From: Pseudomonadota bacterium
GTDB taxonomy: Bacteria; Myxococcota; UBA9042; PHBI01
Assembly: GCA_005772945.1 (NCBI GenBank)
Contig: SXIE01000181.1
Span: forward strand, 1 to 11,898
Direction: 5' to 3'
Length of the DNA stretch: 11,898 bases
Numbering within the stretch: the first letter of the stretch is position 1; every line of letters begins with the position of its first letter. Both the position numbers and the translations under genes were made by a program. Under the pieces are notes generated by a model, which worked only from the letters and a program-made list of their open reading frames with translations, did no database searches and was not told the origin of the DNA. Of this stretch, positions 6,356-11,898 are shown in pieces.

Positions 6356-8379
6356 GCGCCGTCCTGCTCGTCGTCGGACTCGCGCTCATGCTCGTGAGCG
6401 GCCTTCCGAGCCTCTTCTGGCGCGGTCGCGCGGGCCGCCTCGCCGCCACCGCCACGATCCTCCTCGGCGCCCTCGTGCTCATCGCCGGCATGGCCGTCGG
6501 GCTCGCCGATCCCACCAGCGCCGCCCTCACGCTCGAGTGGTCCCTGCCATTTGGCCGCTTCGCGATCGACCTCGACGTGACCTCGGCGCTCTTCCTCATC
6601 CCGATCGCCGTCGTGCCGGTCCTCGCGGCCCTCTACGGCCACGGCTACGTCGACGCCGATCCCGCGCACTGGTCCCCCGCCGCGGCCGCCCAGATCCGCG
6701 TCTTCCTCGGCCTCCTCGCCGGCTCGCTCGGCTTCCTCGTCATCGCCCGCGACACCATCCTCTTTCTCTTCGCCTGGGAGGGCATGGCGCTCGGCTCCTT
6801 CTTCCTCATCACCGTCGACGACCGCGACCCCGCGACCCGCGCCGCCGGCTGGGTCTATCTCATCGCCACCCACGTCGGCATCCTCGCCATCTTCGCCCTG
6901 TTCGCCCTGCTCGGCACCGCCCGCGGCGATACGGCCATCGCGGCGCTCGACCCCGCCGCCATCACGGCCCTCGGGCCCGCCGGCCTCACCGCCGTCTTCG
7001 TCCTGGCCCTCATCGGCTTCGGCTTGAAAGCCGGCCTCATGCCGCTGCACGTCTGGCTCCCGCCCGCCCACGCCGCGGCTCCGAGCCATGCCTCGGCCAT
7101 GCTCTCCGGCGTCGTCACCAAGGCCGGCATCTACGGCCTCGTGCGCGTCCTCATGCTACTCCCCGACCCACCCCTGGCCTGGGGCGTCGCCCTCGTCATC
7201 CTCGGCAGCGTCTCCGCCGTCGCCGCCCTCACCTTCGCGATCGGCCAGACCGACGTGAAGCGCATGCTCGCCTACTCGACCATCGAGAACATCGGCAGCA
7301 TCACGATCGGCCTCGGCGTCGCGCTGCTCGGGCGCACGCTGGGCCAAGGCGAGCTGGTCGTGCTCGGCCTCGGCGGCGCCGCGCTCCACGTCCTCGCGCA
7401 CAGCCTCATGAAGACGACGCTCTTCTTTGGCGCCGGCGCCATCATCCACGCCACCGGCACCCGCAACCTCGAGCGCATGGGCGGCCTCGCCAAGCGCATG
7501 CCACACACCGCGCGCCTCTTCGCCTTCGGCGCCCTCGCGATCTGCGCGCTCCCTCCATTGAGTGGCTTCGCGAGCGAGCTCCTCGTCTACCTCGGCGTCT
7601 TTCGTTCCCTCGATGGCGCTGCCCCCGGGATCGTCACCCTCGCCGCGCCCGCCCTCGCCCTCACCGGCGCCCTCGCCCTCGCGACCTTCGTCCGCGCCTT
7701 CGGCGTCGCCTTCCTCGGCGAGCCACGCACCCGCGAAGCCGCCCATGCACACGAGGGCCCGCGCGCCATGCTCGTCCCGATGGCGATCGCCGCGTTCCTC
7801 ATCGCCCTCATCGGCCTCGCACCCGCCCTCATCGCTCCGCTGCTCGACGGACTCGCCGCCGAGTTCGTCGCGGGCAAGGGCTCCGCCCTCTTCGCGAACG
7901 AGTTCATCGCGCTCAGCGGCTCCGCGCTCCCGCCCCTCGCGGACCTCGCACCCCTCGCCGAGGTCACCCTCGCCGGCCTCGCCCTCGCCCTCGCTCTCGC
8001 CCTCGTCTTCCTGCTCCTGCGCCGCCGCGTCGCCCGCACCGCCTACCGCACTGTCCCCACCTGGGACTGCGGCTACGCCGCGCCGACCGCCCGCATGCAG
8101 TACACCGCCTCCAGCTTCGGCACGACGCTGGTCGGCCTCTTCCAATGGCTCGTCCACCCGAGCCGCACGCGCCCGACCCTCACGGCCCCCTTTCCGGCCG
8201 CGAGCCGCGCCGCCGAAACCGTCCCCGACGTCGTCCTGGACCGCCTCGTCGCCCCCGCCGGAGCCCACGCCGAGCGCGCCATCGCCCGCGTCCGCATCGT
8301 CCAGGACGGGCGCCTCCACATCTACATCCTCTATGTCCTCATCGCCGTGCTCGCCCTCTTCCTCGGACTCGGACTGTGA
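6352..8379 (+). CDS. hyfB: HyfB-like antiporter/complex I NuoL-family subunit, copy 2
   Basis: This is an intact 675-residue paralogue of the preceding gene with the same architecture: an N-terminal membrane region, the antiporter core and the HyfB-type C-terminal tail. Core residues are Glu143 (FAWEGMAL), Lys226 (FGLKAGLMPLHVWLPPAH), Lys257, Lys303 (DVKRMLAYSTIENIG) and Lys354 (HSLMKTTLFFGAG). The tail motif TVPTWDCGYAAPTARMQYT (568-586) is complete. A last membrane helix follows (~655-675, IYILYVLIAVLALFLGLGL). Compared with copy 1 it has a longer, different loop around residues 505-530. It probably supplies a second ion channel, filling the place that HyfD takes in the E. coli hyf operon; that role is inference. 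Its GTG overlaps the end of copy 1, and its own stop overlaps the start of hyfC (TGATG), so translation is coupled on both sides. Confidence 0.93.
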   Translation: MSAVLLVVGLALMLVSGLPSLFWRGRAGRLAATATILLGALVLIAGMAVGLADPTSAALTLEWSLPFGRFAIDLDVTSALFLIPIAVVPVLAALYGHGYVDADPAHWSPAAAAQIRVFLGLLAGSLGFLVIARDTILFLFAWEGMALGSFFLITVDDRDPATRAAGWVYLIATHVGILAIFALFALLGTARGDTAIAALDPAAITALGPAGLTAVFVLALIGFGLKAGLMPLHVWLPPAHAAAPSHASAMLSGVVTKAGIYGLVRVLMLLPDPPLAWGVALVILGSVSAVAALTFAIGQTDVKRMLAYSTIENIGSITIGLGVALLGRTLGQGELVVLGLGGAALHVLAHSLMKTTLFFGAGAIIHATGTRNLERMGGLAKRMPHTARLFAFGALAICALPPLSGFASELLVYLGVFRSLDGAAPGIVTLAAPALALTGALALATFVRAFGVAFLGEPRTREAAHAHEGPRAMLVPMAIAAFLIALIGLAPALIAPLLDGLAAEFVAGKGSALFANEFIALSGSALPPLADLAPLAEVTLAGLALALALALVFLLLRRRVARTAYRTVPTWDCGYAAPTARMQYTASSFGTTLVGLFQWLVHPSRTRPTLTAPFPAASRAAETVPDVVLDRLVAPAGAHAERAIARVRIVQDGRLHIYILYVLIAVLALFLGLGL

Positions 8380-9290
8380 TGGCCATCGCCCACATCGCGC
8401 TGCAGATCCTCGTCATCCTCGCCTTGCCGCCGCTCTTGATGGGGCTCATCAACAAGACCAAGGCCCTCTTCGGCGGCCGCGTCGGCCCGCCCCTCTTCCA
8501 GCTCTACTACGACCTCGCGAAGCTCTTTCGAAAGGACAGCGTCACCAGCCGCACCACGACCTGGGTCTTCATCGCCGGCCCCGCCGTGAACCTCGTCGCC
8601 ATCGTCTTCGCCGCCCTCATCATCCCGATCGGCCCGGCGCCCGCGCCCGTCCACTTCAGCGGCGACTTCGTCCTCTTCGCGTATCTCCTTGCCCTCGGTC
8701 GCTTCTTCACGACCTCGGCCGCGCTCGACACCGGCTCGGCCTTCGAAGGCATGGGCGCCGCCCGCGACGTCACCTACGCCGCCTTCGCCGAGGTGACGCT
8801 CTTCTTCGCGCTGCTCGCGACCGGCGCGCTCTCGCATTCGACCTCGCTCAGCACGATGCTCGGCGGCATCGACCCTGCCACGCGCGTCGCCGCCACCGCC
8901 CCGCTCGTCCTCAGCGTCGCCGCGCTCGCGATCGTCCTACTCGCCGAGAACGCCCGGATCCCCGTCGACGACCCCAACACCCACCTCGAGCTCACGATGA
9001 TCCACGAGGTCATGGTCCTCGACCACAGCGGCCCCGCCCTCGGCGTCATCCTCTATGGTGCGAGCATCAAGTTCCTCGTCTTCGCCGCGATCATCGTGCG
9101 CCTCGCGCTCCCCCCGATCGACGACGTCGCGCTCGGCTGGGTCCTCTTCCTCCTCCTGCTCCTCGCGGTCGCGATCATCGTCGGCGTCATCGAATCGGTC
9201 ATGGCGCGCCTGCGCCTCACGCACGTCCCGGCACTCCTGGTCGCCTCGTGCCTCCTGGCCGGCTTCGGCTTCCTCCTCGTGGTCACCTGA
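8379..9290 (+). CDS. hyfC: HyfC/HycD-like membrane subunit (NuoH family)
   Basis: This 303-residue hydrophobic protein is of the complex I subunit 1 / formate hydrogenlyase subunit 4 family, the 'heel' that connects the hydrophilic catalytic arm to the ion-pumping arm. Signature stretches are TKALFGGRVGPPLFQLYYD (27-45), the loop DTGSAFEGMGAARD (117-130), and the highly conserved acidic loop AENARIPVDDPNTHLELTMI (189-208) followed by HEVMVLDHSG, which is characteristic of group 4 hydrogenases and their relatives. Glu190, Asp197 and Glu204 are the kind of charged residues lining the coupling chamber in complex I. About eight membrane segments are visible. Length is normal for the family. The start ATG overlaps the stop of the second hyfB. 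Confidence 0.95.
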   Translation: MAIAHIALQILVILALPPLLMGLINKTKALFGGRVGPPLFQLYYDLAKLFRKDSVTSRTTTWVFIAGPAVNLVAIVFAALIIPIGPAPAPVHFSGDFVLFAYLLALGRFFTTSAALDTGSAFEGMGAARDVTYAAFAEVTLFFALLATGALSHSTSLSTMLGGIDPATRVAATAPLVLSVAALAIVLLAENARIPVDDPNTHLELTMIHEVMVLDHSGPALGVILYGASIKFLVFAAIIVRLALPPIDDVALGWVLFLLLLLAVAIIVGVIESVMARLRLTHVPALLVASCLLAGFGFLLVVT

Positions 9291-9300
9291 GGGTCACGCG

Positions 9301-9945
9301 ATGTCTGGCTCCGTCTTCTCGTCCCTGCTCGTCCTCATCATGCTCCTCAACTTCTACTGCCTCGGCACGAGCCGCATCCGCGCCCTCGTCCAGGCCGTGT
9401 CGCTGCAGGGCGTCGTGCTCGGCATCATGCCGCTGCTCGTCCACGATCACCTCGAGCCGATGGCCGTCCTCATGTCGCTCCTGACCGTCGGCATCAAGGG
9501 CGTCGTCATCCCGCTCATGCTCCTCCACGCCCTGCGCGAGCTCCCCATCAAGCGCGAGGTCGAGCCCTTCCTCGGCTTCGTCACCTCGCTCGTCCTCGCT
9601 GCCGTCGGCACCGCGCTCGCCGTCGCGTTCGCGCAAAACCTCCCGCTCGGCAAGGATCCCGGCGCGCATCTCGTCGTCGCCGCCTCGCTCTCCACGGTGT
9701 TCTCCGGCTTCCTCATCCTCATCACGCGCCTCAAAGCCGTGACCCAGGTCGTCGGCTACCTCGTCCTCGAGAACGGCGTCTTCGTCTTCGGCATGTTGCT
9801 CGTCGAGGCGATGCCGTTCTTCGTCGAGGTCGGCATCCTCCTCGACCTCGTCGTCGGCATCTTCGTGATGGGCATCATCATCAACCACATCAGCCGCGAG
9901 TTCCCCTCGGCCAGCACCGAGCGACTCTCGACGCTCAAAGACTAG
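9301..9945 (+). CDS. hyfE: HyfE-like membrane subunit (NuoK-related)
   Basis: This 214-residue protein is almost wholly hydrophobic, with about six to seven membrane segments. It matches HyfE of hydrogenase-4 type complexes, whose C-terminal half is related to NuoK. Typical features are SRIRALVQAVSLQGVVLGIM (25-44), a buried lysine in VGIKGVVIP (Lys66) and the NuoK-like glutamate in VVGYLVLENGVFVF (Glu157). The C-terminus is a short polar tail (ASTERLSTLKD). The start ATG 9301 has GAGGG (9289-9293) 7 bases upstream, overlapping the stop of hyfC. In E. coli hyf, HyfE sits between HyfD and HyfF; here it follows HyfC directly because no HyfD-type gene is present in that slot. Confidence 0.93.
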   Translation: MSGSVFSSLLVLIMLLNFYCLGTSRIRALVQAVSLQGVVLGIMPLLVHDHLEPMAVLMSLLTVGIKGVVIPLMLLHALRELPIKREVEPFLGFVTSLVLAAVGTALAVAFAQNLPLGKDPGAHLVVAASLSTVFSGFLILITRLKAVTQVVGYLVLENGVFVFGMLLVEAMPFFVEVGILLDLVVGIFVMGIIINHISREFPSASTERLSTLKD

Positions 9946-9960
9946 CCAAAGACCAGAACG

Positions 9961-11394
9961 ATGGCCTACGCAATCATCGGCATCCCGCTTCTCTTCGCGC
10001 TCGTCGCGTTGTTCGTGCGCTCGAACGCCGCGCGCCCGCTGCTTCTCCCGATGGCGGCCGCACTCCACCTGACGCTCGTCATCATCGCCGTCGCCGCCCC
10101 GGAGGCCCCCGAGCCCGGCGCCTGGCTCTCCCTCGACGCCCCCGGGCGCCTCGTCCTCACGCTCGTCAGCGTCCTCTTCTTCTTCTGCGCGCTCTACGGC
10201 GTCGGCTACCTACGCGCGCGCATCGATCGCCAGAACCGCGTATTCATCATCTGCATCCTCTCCTTCGTCGCCATGATGAGCCTCGTCACCTGGTCGCGCC
10301 ACCTCGGCCTCGGCTGGGTCGCCGTCGAAGCGACGACGCTCGCGGGCGCGCCGCTCATCTACTTCAACCGCAATCCGCGCTCGCTCGAGGCCACCTGGAA
10401 ATACCTCGTCATCGGCTCCATCGGCATCGCGCTCGCGCTGCTCGGATCGTTCTTCCTCGGCTACGCCGCCCTCTCCGGCGGCCAGGAGCCGTCGCTCCTC
10501 TACGACGACCTCCTCCGCATGGCGCCGAGCATGTCGCGTCCGTGGCTCGACTCTGCGTTCGTCCTCCTCCTCGTCGGCTACGGCACCAAGATGGGCCTCG
10601 CCCCGATGCACACCTGGAAACCGGACGCCTACGGCGAAGCCCCCGGTCTCGCGGGCGCCCTCTTCGCCGGCGGCATGACGAGCTGCGCCTTCCTCACGCT
10701 CCTCCGCACGCTCCACCTCTGCGACGCCGCCCACGATGGCGAGTTTCCTCGCGCGGCGCTGCTCGCGCTCGGGCTCATCTCGATGGGCATCGCCGCCGCC
10801 TTCGTCCTGCGCCAGCGCGACTTCAAGCGCATGCTCGCCTACTCCTCGGTCGAGCACATGGGGATCCTCGCGGTCGGCCTCGGCCTCGGCGGGCCGGCCC
10901 TCTTCGGCACGCTGCTCCACCTCGTCAACAATGCGCTCGCCAAGGCCGTCATGTTTCTTGCGGCGGGCAACATCCATCGCGCCTACGGCACCAAGTCCGC
11001 AGCCGAGGTCACCGGCGCCATCCGTCGCCTGCCCATCTCGGGCACGCTCTTTCTCCTGGGCTTCCTCGCCGTCACCGGCTCGCCGCCCTTCGGGCCGTTC
11101 GTGAGCGAACTCTGGATCATCAACTCCGCCTTCTCGACCGGCGCCACCTTCGTCGCGGTTCTCTTCCTCGTCCTCCTCATGATCGTCTTCATGGGCATGG
11201 GCGCAACGGTCTTGCCGATGTGCCAGGGGGCCCCCTCGGAAGCCGCCAAGCGCACGACCTTCGGCGACACGCTGCTCACGGCCGGGCCGCTCTTGGCGCT
11301 GATGGCCATCGTCCTGGTCCTCGGGCTCGCCATCCCCGGGCCGCTCAAGACCCTCCTCGACGACGCGGTGGCCTATCTACAGGTGCACCCATGA
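9961..11394 (+). CDS. hyfF: HyfF-like antiporter subunit (NuoN/NuoL family)
   Basis: This 477-residue antiporter-like membrane subunit is shorter than the two HyfB copies and lacks their TWDCGY...MQY tail, as expected for HyfF. Conserved channel residues are Glu123 (GWVAVEATTLAGAPL), Lys210 (VGYGTKMGLAPMHTWKPDAY), Lys289 (RDFKRMLAYSSVEHMGIL) and Lys328 (LVNNALAKAVMFLAAGN). The GTKMGLAPMHTWKPDAYGE form of the core motif is typical of HyfF, distinct from the KAGLMPLHVWLP of HyfB. The protein ends with one or two further helices and a short polar tail. It starts 15 bases after hyfE, the loosest junction within the complex genes, with no clear ribosome site; its stop overlaps the next start (ATGA). 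Confidence 0.94.
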   Translation: MAYAIIGIPLLFALVALFVRSNAARPLLLPMAAALHLTLVIIAVAAPEAPEPGAWLSLDAPGRLVLTLVSVLFFFCALYGVGYLRARIDRQNRVFIICILSFVAMMSLVTWSRHLGLGWVAVEATTLAGAPLIYFNRNPRSLEATWKYLVIGSIGIALALLGSFFLGYAALSGGQEPSLLYDDLLRMAPSMSRPWLDSAFVLLLVGYGTKMGLAPMHTWKPDAYGEAPGLAGALFAGGMTSCAFLTLLRTLHLCDAAHDGEFPRAALLALGLISMGIAAAFVLRQRDFKRMLAYSSVEHMGILAVGLGLGGPALFGTLLHLVNNALAKAVMFLAAGNIHRAYGTKSAAEVTGAIRRLPISGTLFLLGFLAVTGSPPFGPFVSELWIINSAFSTGATFVAVLFLVLLMIVFMGMGATVLPMCQGAPSEAAKRTTFGDTLLTAGPLLALMAIVLVLGLAIPGPLKTLLDDAVAYLQVHP

Positions 11395-11898
11395 AGCCCT
11401 CCGAGCTCCCCTCCGTCCGCAACGGCGGCATCCTCCCGCGCGCGAAGCTCCCGTTGCTTGCGCCGACGCGCTTTCGCGAGACACTCCTGCGCGCGGTGGA
11501 GGCCGGCCGCCGCGTGGTCGCGCTCTTCGGCGACGCCGATCTTGGCCCAACCAGTCCCATCGCGCTGGTCGCCGTACTCGCCGACGACGCCGACTCGCGC
11601 CTGTCCCTCGTCGGCGCGCGCCTCGAGGAGCCGAGTTTCCGCTCGCTCGTCCCCGCCTCGCCCGAGCTGCACATGTTCGAGCGCGAGATCGCCGAGCAAT
11701 ATGGGGTCGAGCCCATCGGCCACCCATGGCTCGAGCCAGTCCGCTTCACCGAGCGCACCGGCGCCGGCCCGTTCCGCTTCGGCCGGAAGGACGACGAAGC
11801 GCCCCAAGTCGGCGTCCGCAACTTCTACCGCGTCGAGGGCGACGCCGTGCACGAGGTCGCGGTCGGCCCCGTTCACGCCGGCATCATCGAGCCGGGCC
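11391..11898 (+). CDS. hyfG: HyfG/HycE-like large subunit, N-terminal part (runs off right edge)
   Basis: 169 residues of the large catalytic-arm subunit are visible; the gene continues past the window. Residues ~20-150 are the NuoC-like (30 kDa) domain, with its signature ELHMFEREIAEQYGVEPIGH (92-111) followed by PWLEPVRF. The NuoD-like part then begins with EVAVGPVHAGIIEPG (155-169). In hydrogenases of this family the next ~60-70 residues contain the first CxxC of the NiFe site, and the second CxxC is near the C-terminus; neither is in view. So the window cannot tell a true NiFe hydrogenase from an Ehr-type relative without nickel. The ATG at 11391 overlaps the stop of hyfF (ATGA), indicating translational coupling. 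Confidence 0.92.
   Translation, partial: MKPSELPSVRNGGILPRAKLPLLAPTRFRETLLRAVEAGRRVVALFGDADLGPTSPIALVAVLADDADSRLSLVGARLEEPSFRSLVPASPELHMFEREIAEQYGVEPIGHPWLEPVRFTERTGAGPFRFGRKDDEAPQVGVRNFYRVEGDAVHEVAVGPVHAGIIEPG

Noticed and set aside
4059..8319. Long minus-strand frames of 553, 275 and 387 residues opposite the two hyfB genes, very rich in Glu, Gly, Arg and Asp.
   Set aside because: They are complements of hydrophobic CTC, GCC, ATC and GTC codons of membrane proteins. Low-complexity acidic translations without motifs mark them as shadows.
1..11898. CRISPR arrays, tRNA genes, insertion sequences or attachment sites.
   Set aside because: No regularly spaced repeats, tRNA-like cloverleaf, transposase or integrase, or terminal inverted repeats were seen in any gap; nearly all of the window is coding.

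Overview
The window is strongly GC-rich DNA with G or C at nearly every third codon position. It probably comes from a soil- or sediment-type bacterium with a large genome. A PAS/histidine kinase/receiver hybrid next to a protein with a 'VQR'-tagged N-terminus of the DUF4157/eCIS-associated kind suggests Myxococcota (Polyangia-like). That taxonomic call is inference only; there is no rRNA or other marker gene here.

Left part (1-3412). A gene fragment of unknown function runs off the left edge on the minus strand. A 251-base gap separates it from a divergent plus-strand pair: a soluble hybrid sensor kinase (514-2025) and, 10 bases later, a 458-residue protein of unknown function (2036-3412). 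The N-terminus of the latter looks like the disordered tag found on DUF4157/eCIS-linked proteins of myxobacteria.

Right part (3524-11898). This is one tightly packed operon. It opens with an unusual regulator that fuses an excisionase/MerR-type helix-turn-helix to a PTS fructose/nitrogen-type EIIA domain that keeps its phosphorylatable histidine. Four bases after it come the genes of a complex-I-like, group-4-hydrogenase-type membrane complex: two tandem HyfB-like antiporter subunits, HyfC (NuoH-like), HyfE (NuoK-like), HyfF (third antiporter-like subunit) and the N-terminal part of HyfG (NuoC/NuoD-like large subunit), which is cut by the right edge. Most junctions overlap or are a few bases long, so translation is probably coupled.

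How the parts fit. HyfB, HyfB', HyfF and HyfE would form the ion-translocating membrane arm, HyfC the connecting heel, and HyfG the catalytic arm. The residues that would say whether HyfG binds NiFe lie beyond the edge, so the complex may be a true hydrogenase (Hyf/formate-hydrogenlyase type) or a metal-free Ehr-type relative. No formate dehydrogenase or Fe-S subunit is visible. The HTH-EIIA protein is the most unusual element, because it suggests that PTS phosphorylation state controls expression or activity of the complex. The first hyfB copy carries a one-base frame break inside its most conserved C-terminal motif, which is either a lesion or a sequence error.
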